Assembly (NCBI RefSeq): GCF_026781265.1
Contig: NZ_JAKUVC010000002.1
Coordinates: 186,001 to 250,000 of the forward strand
Source: Streptococcus sanguinis
Lineage (GTDB): Bacteria > Bacillota > Bacilli > Lactobacillales > Streptococcaceae
Direction: 5' to 3'
DNA length: 64,000 bases
Shown here: positions 1 to 8,319 of the stretch, in pieces
Position numbering within the stretch: the stretch's first letter is position 1
Layout of the letters: every line of letters starts with the position of its first letter
Position numbers and translations under genes: made by a program
The notes under the pieces: generated by a model
The model's input: the letters and a program-made list of their open reading frames with translations, nothing else
What the model was told of the DNA's origin: nothing
Database searches by the model: none

Positions 1-290
1 TTGTCGAGTATGCCTGGACCGATGGCGAGCTGGATGACCTGCGCCGCAAGTTTGGCAAGGGAGCCATGCTTCAGCGCTACAAGGGGCTCGGTGAAATGAA
101 CGCTGATCAGCTCTGGGAGACCACCATGAATCCCGACACCCGCACCCTTATTCGTGTCACTATCGAAGACCTAGCCCGCGCCGAACGCCGTGTCAATGTC
201 CTCATGGGCGACAAGGTCGAACCACGCCGCAAGTGGATTGAGGATAATGTCAAGTTCACGCTTGAGGAGAGTGGGGAGATGGTGTTTTGA
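1..290 (+). CDS. parE: DNA topoisomerase IV subunit B, C-terminal end (partial)
   Basis: The gene runs in from the left edge, so only about the last 95 residues are visible. They contain the RYKGLGEMNADQLW motif of the TOPRIM/C-terminal region of type IIA topoisomerase B subunits, followed by the conserved MNPDTRTL segment, and end in GEMVF. ParE is the ATPase subunit of topoisomerase IV, which with ParC decatenates daughter chromosomes. In many streptococci parC follows almost directly; here about 5.4 kb separates them. The stop overlaps the TTG start proposed for the next gene. ParE rather than GyrB is chosen because parC follows and gyrA lies elsewhere. Confidence 0.95.
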   Translation, partial: VEYAWTDGELDDLRRKFGKGAMLQRYKGLGEMNADQLWETTMNPDTRTLIRVTIEDLARAERRVNVLMGDKVEPRRKWIEDNVKFTLEESGEMVF

Positions 291-1306
291 GGAAGTTGAT
301 AATTAAATTCAAATACTACAAGGATAAATTAGTTAATTGTAAAGATGATATTAAAGATGCAAAACGGAAGATTAATAATTTAGAATTATTGAAAATACTG
401 GATAATCAAATAGATGTTGAAACAAGAACACTACTCCGTGCTATTGAAACTATTTTATCTCTTATGTTTTGGCTTATTGTTTTTACTATATTTCAGATGT
501 TTTATTGCAATTTAATTCAGAAATTAGGAAATGGAAATACAAGTTATTTAGTTAATGGAATTTATGCATTGTTCATTATTAATTTTTTCTATCTAATTTT
601 AAGATTATGTGAAGGTATATTATTTATTGTTTCAATTGAACAAAATAGTAAAATATTTGAAATACTTAAACGTTTTAATTGGTTAGCTAATTACTATATT
701 TTTTTAAATTTAACTATTTGGCCTTTGTTGTTTACTTTTATATTTCAAGCCTTTATTTTAAACAAAGATAGTTTAAAAGCAGCAAATATTGTTTCTTTAA
801 TAGCGTTTATCGTTTCATGTTTAATCTTAATTTTTAGAGAAATAATCAGATCTTTACCATTGTACAAAATTGGAAATTACAGTTCGACTCCAGCTATAGT
901 TTTATCTTTGTTGGCTATCGGGATTAGCGCTTTTGATTTTGGAAAAAATATTTATAAAATAGAAGATTCTTGGTATTGGCTTTTATTTATTTTTCTAATG
1001 ACTTTTGCATGTACTATTGCTGAATTAATTATTAAAACTGTGATGAAAAGAAAATTAGAAAAAGCCCAAGTGATTTTCCAAGAACAATTGCTTTTAGAAA
1101 AACCTGATTATAAAAAACTAAAAAGATGTTATTATTATGGCGGGGATGAGTACAAGAACAAATTGCTAAGTGTTGAGAAATTTTTACTGACTATTGTGGA
1201 AAACGAGATCATGCCACTTGAGTCATTAAAAAATTTAAACACTTATGAAAATTATCTTTTATATAAGTCATATATGTATAGAACTTATTCTGATTGCGAG
1301 AATTAG
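287..1306 (+). CDS. Hypothetical multi-pass membrane protein
   Basis: I do not recognise this 339-residue protein. It opens with a charged helical stretch of about 55 residues (many Lys and Asp), followed by about six hydrophobic segments between roughly residues 60 and 265. A charged C-terminal tail of about 75 residues ends in a Tyr-rich stretch. The only start that fits is TTG, inside the parE stop (TTGA overlap), with no strong ribosome-binding site visible. The gene is far more AT-rich than parE, which suggests acquisition by transfer. Its product is probably in the cell membrane. A later start is possible, but the reading frame is long and intact. Confidence 0.6.
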   Translation: MRKLIIKFKYYKDKLVNCKDDIKDAKRKINNLELLKILDNQIDVETRTLLRAIETILSLMFWLIVFTIFQMFYCNLIQKLGNGNTSYLVNGIYALFIINFFYLILRLCEGILFIVSIEQNSKIFEILKRFNWLANYYIFLNLTIWPLLFTFIFQAFILNKDSLKAANIVSLIAFIVSCLILIFREIIRSLPLYKIGNYSSTPAIVLSLLAIGISAFDFGKNIYKIEDSWYWLLFIFLMTFACTIAELIIKTVMKRKLEKAQVIFQEQLLLEKPDYKKLKRCYYYGGDEYKNKLLSVEKFLLTIVENEIMPLESLKNLNTYENYLLYKSYMYRTYSDCEN

Positions 1307-1595
1307 TTCTATATCACATGCTAATTCACTCTCATTAGCCCTGAAACAACAAATCTTTACTCACCAGATTTTCTGACAAGCTCGCCAGAGCTTAAGTGAA
1401 ACTGCCAGATTTTCTGGCAGAGTGTTTTGAGGCAAATTCTGTTTGGCAGAAAATCTGGCGAGTATTTTTTGAGTAAAAGACGAACGTTTGTTTTTCTGGA
1501 AAGCAGTTTTAAAGCAAAAAACCTTTTCAGAAAATCAGAAAAGGCAAAACGGGAATTAAAGTTAAAATAAATAAAAAATTTAGGAGATTATAGAA
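1307..1595. repeat. Intergenic region with inverted CAGATTTTCTG repeats
   Basis: This 289-bp gap holds several related palindromes. CTGCCAGA-TTT-TCTGGCAG (about 1402-1420) is a perfect 8-bp stem with a 3-base loop. CTCACCAGATTTTCTG (about 1360-1375) is matched at 15 of 16 positions by the reverse complement of CAGAAAATCTGGCGAG (about 1447-1462), which would form a long stem enclosing the first hairpin. A further arm pair CCTTTTC/GAAAAGG lies at about 1522-1544. None is followed by a good T-run except possibly the outer stem, which ends in a TATTTTTT stretch. It could be a terminator complex or a small repeat element. Confidence 0.55.
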
Positions 1596-2342
1596 ATGAA
1601 AAAAATTTATGGAATTACTAGTGTAGATGTTCAGACTTTAGAAAACAACGAATTTTTCCAGCTCATGTCCGAGAGTCGGAGCGAGGTTGCGGCATTTATC
1701 AAGGAAAATAAGGTGGATGGCATTTACACGACCAAGCTGGATGAGATGGACAAACTTCTGGAACAGCTACAGGGCGGGCTTCATCAGACCAAGTCCAGCA
1801 AGCTGGTGGCTAGTCTAGATCAGGCTGACCGCGAGCGTGATGATGCCTTAGGCACGCTCCAGTCTTTAGTTCGGGCCTTTGCGCGGGTCAAGGATGCAGC
1901 GACCAAGGAAGCTTACGAGACCCTGTCTCAGCTCCTGAAAAACTACACCGGCCTAGCTGCAACTAGCTTGGAAAAGGAGACCGAGGGCATCAACCACTTG
2001 CTTCAAGAGCTGAAGAAACCGGCCTACCAGACAGCACTGGCTAAGCTTCATCTGGAAGCCCATGTCGACAGTCTGGCTACTGCTCAGAAGGCCTTTGAAA
2101 AGGTCTACAAGGAGCGATTGACTGAGCTCAAGGGCAAGACACCGAGCCAGAATAAGAACGTCCGCCTCAAGCTGCAAGAAATCTATGATTTTCTAGTGGA
2201 TTTCACTGCAATCATTGCCTACGCTTATCCTGAAAGAACGCATGTGGTCAATCTTCGCGACCACCTCAACACTATCCGCAGCCGTTACAAAAAACGCAAA
2301 CCATCTAAGAAGATGAAAGAAGAAGTGGCGGAGAGCAACTAG
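1596..2342 (+). CDS. DUF6261-like hypothetical protein
   Basis: This 248-residue soluble protein opens MKKIYGITSVDVQTLENNEF and is almost entirely helical in character, with heptad-like Leu spacing and a very basic C-terminus (RYKKRKPSKKMK). It has no signal peptide or membrane segment. It resembles the DUF6261 family of uncharacterised helical proteins; that assignment is from memory of the family. An AGGAG ribosome-binding site lies about 10 bases before the ATG. Its GC content is clearly higher than that of the membrane gene upstream, so the two probably have different origins. Function is unknown. Confidence 0.7.
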   Translation: MKKIYGITSVDVQTLENNEFFQLMSESRSEVAAFIKENKVDGIYTTKLDEMDKLLEQLQGGLHQTKSSKLVASLDQADRERDDALGTLQSLVRAFARVKDAATKEAYETLSQLLKNYTGLAATSLEKETEGINHLLQELKKPAYQTALAKLHLEAHVDSLATAQKAFEKVYKERLTELKGKTPSQNKNVRLKLQEIYDFLVDFTAIIAYAYPERTHVVNLRDHLNTIRSRYKKRKPSKKMKEEVAESN

Positions 2343-2405
2343 AATATAACTAAATTTGAGTTGAAAAATTGTTAGTGGTCGCATCGGATTTGGAAGGAGT
2401 AGAAA

Positions 2406-2780
2406 ATGATAATCAGACCTGCAAGCACAAAAGATTGTCAAGCTATTTATGCCCTTTATCAAAATGAAAAATGGATTTCTTTTACAGAGGAAAAAGTGAC
2501 ATCATTATTTTCAACAAATCTGTCCCATTACTTGGTAGTTGAAGAGAACCAGAAAATCCTTGGTTTTGCCCGCTACTTGACAGATGAAGTCATGACGACC
2601 TTTTTAGCTGAGATTATCATTGATAAAGCCTATCGCGGAAAAGGATTAGGACGGCGATTGATTGCTGAAATTCATCAAAAACATCCTTTGACTCGCATTG
2701 AATTAATATCAGAAGCGGATGGATTTTATCAGACAGTAGGTTTTAAACCTGTGGGAACAGGGCTTAGAAAATCTATCTAA
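2406..2780 (+). CDS. GNAT family N-acetyltransferase
   Basis: A 124-residue acetyltransferase of the GNAT fold that would transfer the acetyl group of acetyl-CoA to an unknown amine. The acetyl-CoA pyrophosphate loop is visible as AYRGKGLGRRLI near residues 77-88, preceded by the usual strand (EIIID) and followed by a helix (AEIHQKHP). The C-terminal FYQTVGFKPVG is the typical GNAT beta6/7 signature. Starting at MIIRPASTKD gives a full-length small GNAT, and GGAAGGAG lies just upstream. It abuts the Fic gene and is probably co-transcribed with it. The substrate cannot be inferred. Confidence 0.85.
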   Translation: MIIRPASTKDCQAIYALYQNEKWISFTEEKVTSLFSTNLSHYLVVEENQKILGFARYLTDEVMTTFLAEIIIDKAYRGKGLGRRLIAEIHQKHPLTRIELISEADGFYQTVGFKPVGTGLRKSI

Positions 2781-2798
2781 ATGAAAGGAGCTGTATTT

Positions 2799-3404
2799 AT
2801 GACGCTTGACAATAAACTGGGTCTGACGGATTCGCTTGAACTAGCCAAGATGGAAGAAAAAATCAGTAAGACCCGAGCTAAAGAGCTTTTTGAAGAGCAG
2901 CTTCTGGACGATAAAGCAGCTGGCACCTATGCCACTCTGGCCTTTATTCACGGGTTCTTGTTTGAAGAAATTTATGACTTCGCTGGTCAGATTCGAACAG
3001 TCAATCTCTCCAAAGGGAGTTTTCGCTTTGCTCCTGTCATGTATTTGGCAGCTTCCTTGGAAAATATTGACCGTATGCCTCAGCAGACCTTTGATCAGAT
3101 TGTTGAAAAATATGTGGAGCTAAATATTGCCCACCCTTTCCGTGAGGGAAATGGCAGAAGCATGAGGCTTTGGCTGGATCACCTACTCAAGGCTGAGCTA
3201 GGGCAAGTTGTGGACTGGTCTCAAGTGGACAAGGAAGATTACCTCCTAGCCATGGAGCGCAGCCCCATTCGAGACACAGAAATCAAGCACGTCCTCAAGC
3301 AATCCCTCACAAAGGACATTCATAACCGCCACCTCTACATGAAGGGCGTTGACCATAGTTACTACTATGAAGGCTATAGCCTGTATAAGGCTGAGGACTT
3401 GTGA
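2799..3404 (+). CDS. Fic-family AMP-transferase, class III-like
   Basis: Fic proteins transfer AMP (or other phosphate-containing groups) from a nucleotide to a hydroxyl side chain of a target protein. This 201-residue protein has the canonical catalytic loop HPFREGNGR at residues 112-120, with the catalytic His first. It also ends with SYYYEG (187-192), matching the (S/T)xxxE(G/N) inhibitory motif. A C-terminal position of that motif defines class III Fic enzymes such as NmFic, so it should be self-inhibited. I chose the ATG at 2799 because AAAGGAG sits 8 bases before it; the upstream ATG at 2781 overlaps that site. There is no antitoxin-like gene next to it. Confidence 0.88.
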   Translation: MTLDNKLGLTDSLELAKMEEKISKTRAKELFEEQLLDDKAAGTYATLAFIHGFLFEEIYDFAGQIRTVNLSKGSFRFAPVMYLAASLENIDRMPQQTFDQIVEKYVELNIAHPFREGNGRSMRLWLDHLLKAELGQVVDWSQVDKEDYLLAMERSPIRDTEIKHVLKQSLTKDIHNRHLYMKGVDHSYYYEGYSLYKAEDL

Positions 3405-3433
3405 GATAAAAAAGTTTGCAGAGGAGTGATTAG

Positions 3434-3970
3434 ATGACAATGCTTGAAACAGATCGTCTCATCCTACGAGACTTGCAGGAATCAGATTTGCCGGCTTTGA
3501 TTGCCATGAATCAAGATCCAGAGGTCATGCAGTATTTCCCAAAGCCATATAGTCAAGCGGAGTCCTTGCGTCTTTATCAGGGCATTCAAGATGAAGTTAA
3601 GGCTTATGGCTACAGTCTTTGGGCTGTTGAAGAAAAGACCAGCCAGGAGTTTATCGGCTTGGTAGGTCTGCACCATTCGGATTTACGGATTTTTGCTGGA
3701 AAAGAAGCTGTAGAAATCGGCTGGCGTCTGCGAAAAGAGTTTTGGAATCGTGGTTATGCGACGGAGGCTGCCCAAGCCTGTCTAGACTTTGCTTTTCAGC
3801 AAGCTGGCTTGTTAGAAGTTTACTCTTTTACATCCTTGCTTAATCTCCCTTCGCAAAAAGTCATGCAAAAACTGGGCATGGAATTTGTCAAAGAATTTGA
3901 TAACGAAAAAGTTCCAGCAGACGGTCCGCTTTATAGACATGTCCTCTACAGAATCAAGAGCCTCTCCTAA
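3434..3970 (+). CDS. GNAT acetyltransferase, RimJ/RimL-like
   Basis: A 178-residue GNAT of the RimJ/RimL type (Acetyltransf_3). It starts with the diagnostic LETDRLILRDLQESDLPAL and has the acetyl-CoA-binding stretch RLRKEFWNRGYATEAAQACL near residues 97-116. The usual NLPSQKVMQKLGM motif follows near 135. Members acetylate ribosomal protein N-termini or small molecules; the substrate here is unknown. An AGGAG precedes the start; a second ATG two codons in is equally possible. The next gene begins 16 bases after the stop, so the two may share a transcript. Confidence 0.87.
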   Translation: MTMLETDRLILRDLQESDLPALIAMNQDPEVMQYFPKPYSQAESLRLYQGIQDEVKAYGYSLWAVEEKTSQEFIGLVGLHHSDLRIFAGKEAVEIGWRLRKEFWNRGYATEAAQACLDFAFQQAGLLEVYSFTSLLNLPSQKVMQKLGMEFVKEFDNEKVPADGPLYRHVLYRIKSLS

Positions 3971-3986
3971 AAAGGCAGGTATTCCC

Positions 3987-4799
3987 ATGAGAACTGAACC
4001 CGAGATGTTTGATGTGATTTTGCAAACCGCAAAAGTGCTACAAGTAGAAGCTGTCGCTATGTCCGGCTCGCGGACAAACCCGAATGCTCCCAAGGACGAG
4101 TTCCAAGATTATGATGTAGTCTACATTGTGGAGGATTTGAATGGTCTGGTGCCTGACCTTGCTTGGTTGGAAAAGTTTGGCAAGAGCATGATTGAGCAGC
4201 ATGTCCTACTAGACCATCGCCGCCTCTATCTTATGCTCTTTGAAGATGGTAATCGGATAGATTTGACCCTTTGTCCTAAGGAATACATCAAAGAGTGGGT
4301 GGATAGCGAAGCGGATTTCACGGTACTGGATGACCCGCAGGGGCTGTTTGAGCCTTATACACCAAAACCCGAGCGCTATTGGACAGCACCAGCTAGTGCG
4401 ACTGACTTTGATAAATCCTGCAATGAATTCTGGTGGGTGTCAGCTTATGTAGTCAAGGGCATTCATCGAAACCACCTGGTCTATGCTACGGATCATCTGT
4501 ATGGAATCTGTCAGCAAGAATTGCTCAAGCTTTTAGCTTGGCAAGTAGCAGCAGATAAGGGGATGGTTGATCTTGGCAAGAACTACAAATACCTCTTTCA
4601 GTATTTGCCTACTGAGAAAGAGAAAGAATTTACAGCCTTGCTTGACTTTTCCGACCAGAAAAAAATCACCAGGTCTCTCTTAGCTACCATGAATTTTTTC
4701 CACAAAGAAGCACAAGCTTTCTCTCTCAAAACTGGCCTCCACTATGACAAAGCAACCGCAGAGAAGATGCTTGAGTATACTGAGGAGAAGTTGAAATAG
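3987..4799 (+). CDS. Aminoglycoside 6-adenylyltransferase-like protein (AadE/ANT(6) family)
   Basis: This 270-residue protein opens MRTEPEMFDVILQTAK and has the nucleotidyltransferase core GSRTNPNAPKDEFQDYDVVY at residues 29-48, with the paired Asp residues that bind metal and ATP. The family transfers AMP from ATP to streptomycin. Length and N-terminus match ANT(6) enzymes, so I start at 3987; the longer open frame would overlap the preceding gene. Chromosomal homologues occur in oral streptococci and resistance cannot be assumed from sequence alone. It lies in the accessory block between parE and parC. Confidence 0.85.
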   Translation: MRTEPEMFDVILQTAKVLQVEAVAMSGSRTNPNAPKDEFQDYDVVYIVEDLNGLVPDLAWLEKFGKSMIEQHVLLDHRRLYLMLFEDGNRIDLTLCPKEYIKEWVDSEADFTVLDDPQGLFEPYTPKPERYWTAPASATDFDKSCNEFWWVSAYVVKGIHRNHLVYATDHLYGICQQELLKLLAWQVAADKGMVDLGKNYKYLFQYLPTEKEKEFTALLDFSDQKKITRSLLATMNFFHKEAQAFSLKTGLHYDKATAEKMLEYTEEKLK

Positions 4800-4863
4800 T
4801 TTCAGAGACACTTGCAAGATGAACAAAATCTTTGGTTGATAATAGTTATTGAGGTGAAATAGT

Positions 4864-5355
4864 ATGTTGGATTTTATGTTTGGAATATTTGCTATGTTAT
4901 TCCCATTTCTTCCGATTGTGTCCATAATCTTATCAATATATATTGCCTTACAAAATAATAAACTTGGCAAAAAATTTTATGGTTTATTTTTTCCTGTGAT
5001 TATTAGCATATGTAATATTTGGTTGTTTCCCATAGATCGGACAGATATGTTTCACGATGCTTTAAGGTTTTATTTTTTTCTAATTGATTTTTGTTTACCT
5101 ATGCTCATTGCTTCCACGCTCTATCACTCAATACGCTTATATTATTTATTCAAATCAATCAAGTGGAGAGTCTTCCCTATAAGTATCTGTTATTTATTCG
5201 GTTTAATTTTTCATTATCTTAATACAATGCATTGGGAGGAGCTATTTCGAGGGCAAAAGTTTGTATTTGATATCTTGCTGATATCAACTGCTATAATCTC
5301 TTATTTACCTTGTCTATATTTGTACATACTTCAAAGAAGAAAGAACAATCCGTAG
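4864..5355 (+). CDS. Hypothetical small membrane protein
   Basis: A 163-residue protein I do not recognise. It has four or five hydrophobic segments (about residues 5-28, 38-53, 66-88, 98-116 and 130-154), each rich in Ile, Leu and Phe, and short loops. The C-terminal tail is basic (QRRKNN). GAGGTG precedes the ATG by about 6 bases. Like the membrane gene at 287-1306 it is markedly AT-rich compared with parC and the AadE-like gene, suggesting separate acquisition. No catalytic motif is visible. Confidence 0.65.
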   Translation: MLDFMFGIFAMLFPFLPIVSIILSIYIALQNNKLGKKFYGLFFPVIISICNIWLFPIDRTDMFHDALRFYFFLIDFCLPMLIASTLYHSIRLYYLFKSIKWRVFPISICYLFGLIFHYLNTMHWEELFRGQKFVFDILLISTAIISYLPCLYLYILQRRKNNP

Positions 5356-5693
5356 GGAATAGTTGCTTTTGGTTAATCTAAAGTAAGTGTTTGTGAATGA
5401 CTTAAATAATATTTAAAAATATTTTTCTCAAGTACCAATTTTAATGTAAAAATCTACTCTACATTCTTTGAAAGGAGTTTTCACACACCCTAAATGATGT
5501 GTTCAACTCCTTCCCCACCATTTAACAACGTATTTAAACTACAGAAAGGATAGTTTGGTTACTTTATAGTAACTGAACACGGGACTAAATTCTTAGGAAA
5601 AAAGATAAATCGCTTGGGGTTCATCGAACCCTGCATCGGTTTTCTATTTTTCTACAGAAATTTTCGGCAAGCCGAAACGTCCCTTTGTATCTT
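5356..5693. repeat. Structured intergenic region before parC; first copy of a repeated element
   Basis: This 338-bp gap holds several stem-loops. At about 5474-5510 GGAGTT pairs with AACTCC, with an inner ACAC/GTGT helix. GTTACT-ttat-AGTAAC lies at about 5556-5571. The main element at about 5597-5652 starts GAAAAAAGATAAATC, has the inner hairpin GGGTTC-at-CGAACCC, and ends GGTTTTCTATTTTTC. TTTCGGC-aa-GCCGAAA at about 5662-5677 follows. A related element sits at 53225-53360. The similarity runs from GTTACT through to the CCTTTGTATC just before the parC start. It may be a repeat family or a structured leader. Confidence 0.6.
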
Positions 5694-8144
5694 ATGAGTA
5701 ATATTCAAAATATGTCCCTTGAGGACATCATGGGAGAGCGCTTTGGTCGCTACTCCAAATACATTATTCAAGAGCGGGCCTTGCCGGACATTCGCGATGG
5801 CTTGAAGCCTGTTCAGCGCCGTATTCTTTATTCCATGAACAAGGACGGCAACACCTTTGACAAAGGCTACCGTAAGTCGGCCAAGTCTGTCGGGAACATC
5901 ATGGGGAATTTCCACCCTCACGGTGACAGCTCCATCTACGATGCTATGGTCCGCATGTCTCAGGACTGGAAAAACCGTGAGATTCTCGTTGAGATGCACG
6001 GTAACAACGGTTCTATGGACGGTGATCCACCGGCGGCTATGCGTTATACCGAGGCGCGGCTGTCTGAGATGGCTGGCTATCTTTTGCAGGATATCGAGAA
6101 AGATACCGTTCCTTTTGCTTGGAACTTTGACGATACCGAGAAGGAGCCGACTGTTCTGCCGGCAGCCTTTCCTAATCTCTTGGTTAATGGAGCAACTGGG
6201 ATTTCTGCTGGTTATGCGACTGATATTCCTCCTCATAATCTAGCCGAAGTCATTGACGCGGTTATTTATATGATTGACCATCCGTCTGCCAAGGTGGACA
6301 AACTCATGGAATTTCTGCCTGGTCCAGACTTCCCGACAGGAGCCATTGTCCAAGGCCGAGATGAGATCAAGAAAGCCTACGAGACTGGCAAAGGTCGAGT
6401 TGTAGTACGCTCTAGAACTGAGATTGAAAAGCTGAAGGGCGGTAAAGAGCAAATCGTCATCACTGAGATTCCTTATGAGATTAATAAAGCGGTCTTGGTC
6501 AAGAAAATCGACGATGTGCGGGTCAACAATAAGGTGGCTGGCATTGCTGAAGTGCGGGACGAATCCGACCGTGACGGTCTTCGCATTGCCATCGAGCTCA
6601 AGAAAGACGCTAATACCGAGCTGATTCTCAACTACCTCTTCAAGTACACTGATTTGCAGGTCAATTACAATTTCAACATGGTGGCAATTGACAATTTCAC
6701 GCCTCGTTTGGTGGGAATTGTACCAATCTTGACCAGTTATATTGCCCACCGCAAGGAGATTATTCTGGCTCGCAGCCGCTTTGACAAGGCTAAGGCTGAA
6801 AAACGGCTGCATATCGTGGAAGGACTGATTCGGGTGCTTTCCATCTTGGACGAGGTGATTGCCCTGATTCGTGCTTCCGAAAACAAAGCAGATGCCAAGG
6901 AAAATCTTAAAATCAGCTATGATTTCACTGAGGAGCAGGCTGAGGCTATCGTCACTCTCCAACTCTACCGTTTGACAAATACAGACGTAGTGGTTCTGGA
7001 AGAGGAAGAAGCAGAGCTGCGCGAGAAGATTGCCATGCTGGCAGCTATTATCGGCGATGAGCGAACTATGTATAACCTCATGAAGCGGGAGCTCCGCGAT
7101 GTCAAGAAAAAGTTTGGCAATCCGCGTCTCAGCGAGCTGCAGGATACAGCAAACGCCATCGAGATTGATACAGCTAGTCTCATCGTTGAGGAAGAGACTT
7201 ATGTCAGCGTGACTCGTTCTGGTTATATCAAGCGGACAAGTCCGCGTTCCTTCTCAGCTTCAACCCTAGAGGAGATGGGCAAGCGTGACGATGACCGACT
7301 GATTTTCCTTAGTCCAGCTAAGACGACTCAGCACATGCTGATCTTCACAAGTCTAGGAAATGTTATTTACCGGCCTGTTCATGAGCTGTCAGACATCCGC
7401 TGGAAAGAAATCGGAGAACACCTCAGCCAGACCATCAGCAACTTTGATACAAAGGAAGAGGTTATCTATACAGAATTGCTGGATAGCTTTGAGGAGGGCA
7501 CTTACTTTGCAGCGACCAAGTTAGGTCAGATCAAGCGTGTAGAGCGCAGGGAATTCAGTCCTTGGCGGACCTATAAGTCCAAATCGCTTAAGTTTGCTAA
7601 ACTGAAAAATGAAGACGACCAGGTTATTGCTCTGGCGCCGATTAAGCTGGATGATGTTATGCTCGTGACCAAGAATGGCTATGCACTGCGCTTCAATATT
7701 GAGGAAGTTCCTGTCATCGGAGCTAAGGCGGCTGGGGTTAAAGCCATCAACCTCAAGAAGGACGATGTCCTAGCGGCAGCCTTTATCGCCAATACTGACT
7801 CACTTTACCTCCTGACTCAGCGCGGTTCGCTCAAGCGTATGGCAGTCGCAGATATTCCTGTTACCAGTCGGGCAAATCGCGGTCTTCAAGTTCTGAGAGA
7901 GCTTAAGACCAAGCCACATCGTGTCTTTGCAGCTGGACCAGTCTATGGCGAAGCAGTGGACTTTGACCTCTTTACAACAGAAGCAGAAGCTAGTGAGGAG
8001 CAGATTTTGCAGGTGCTTTCTAATAAAGGGACTGCCTATGAAATCAATCTAGCTGATCTTAGCCTGTCTGAGAGAACTAGCAACGGCAGCTTCATTTCTG
8101 ATACTATTTCAGACGAAGAAGTCTTCTCAGCTTACATCAAATAA
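5694..8144 (+). CDS. parC: DNA topoisomerase IV subunit A
   Basis: ParC is the DNA-cleaving subunit of topoisomerase IV, which works with ParE to unlink replicated chromosomes. The start MSNIQNMSLEDIMGERFG matches streptococcal ParC, so I begin at the ATG at 5694 rather than the TTG at 5685. The breakage domain contains [10 protein letters not shown] with Ser79 and Asp83, the quinolone-resistance positions, both wild type. The catalytic Tyr118 lies in AAMRYTEAR. The C-terminal half carries the beta-pinwheel repeats. Length (816 residues) is normal. It is followed by a strong terminator. The preceding structured intergenic DNA may affect its expression. Confidence 0.97.
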   Translation: MSNIQNMSLEDIMGERFGRYSKYIIQERALPDIRDGLKPVQRRILYSMNKDGNTFDKGYRKSAKSVGNIMGNFHPHGDSSIYDAMVRMSQDWKNREILVEMHGNNGSMDGDPPAAMRYTEARLSEMAGYLLQDIEKDTVPFAWNFDDTEKEPTVLPAAFPNLLVNGATGISAGYATDIPPHNLAEVIDAVIYMIDHPSAKVDKLMEFLPGPDFPTGAIVQGRDEIKKAYETGKGRVVVRSRTEIEKLKGGKEQIVITEIPYEINKAVLVKKIDDVRVNNKVAGIAEVRDESDRDGLRIAIELKKDANTELILNYLFKYTDLQVNYNFNMVAIDNFTPRLVGIVPILTSYIAHRKEIILARSRFDKAKAEKRLHIVEGLIRVLSILDEVIALIRASENKADAKENLKISYDFTEEQAEAIVTLQLYRLTNTDVVVLEEEEAELREKIAMLAAIIGDERTMYNLMKRELRDVKKKFGNPRLSELQDTANAIEIDTASLIVEEETYVSVTRSGYIKRTSPRSFSASTLEEMGKRDDDRLIFLSPAKTTQHMLIFTSLGNVIYRPVHELSDIRWKEIGEHLSQTISNFDTKEEVIYTELLDSFEEGTYFAATKLGQIKRVERREFSPWRTYKSKSLKFAKLKNEDDQVIALAPIKLDDVMLVTKNGYALRFNIEEVPVIGAKAAGVKAINLKKDDVLAAAFIANTDSLYLLTQRGSLKRMAVADIPVTSRANRGLQVLRELKTKPHRVFAAGPVYGEAVDFDLFTTEAEASEEQILQVLSNKGTAYEINLADLSLSERTSNGSFISDTISDEEVFSAYIK

Positions 8145-8150
8145 TCATCA

Positions 8151-8177
8151 AACCAGTTCGCAGGAGCTGGTTTTTTT
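8151..8177 (+). terminator. Rho-independent terminator after parC
   Basis: AACCAG and CTGGTT form a 6-bp stem, extended by an imperfect inner pairing, and the 3' arm runs directly into seven T residues. It lies just after the parC stop. Confidence 0.85.
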
Positions 8178-8247
8178 CAATTTATAAAAGTTTGATAGTG
8201 GCACAGAAGATTGAATAACAAAATTTTCTGAAAATTGAAAATAATAC

Positions 8248-8275
8248 TTGAAAATATCTTAAAAAGGTGTAAAAT
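8248..8275 (+). promoter_or_regulatory. Promoter of ilvE
   Basis: TTGAAA and TAAAAT are separated by 16 bases, about 45 bases upstream of the ilvE start. This is the only sigma-A-like pair in the gap. Confidence 0.55.
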
Positions 8276-8319
8276 AGGGAGTATCTAAAAATGAAGTTTG
8301 GAAGAAGAGGAGAAAGACC

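Noticed and set aside
5694..8144. Quinolone-resistance changes in parC and gyrA
   Set aside because: ParC Ser79/Asp83 and GyrA Ser81/Glu85 are all wild type.
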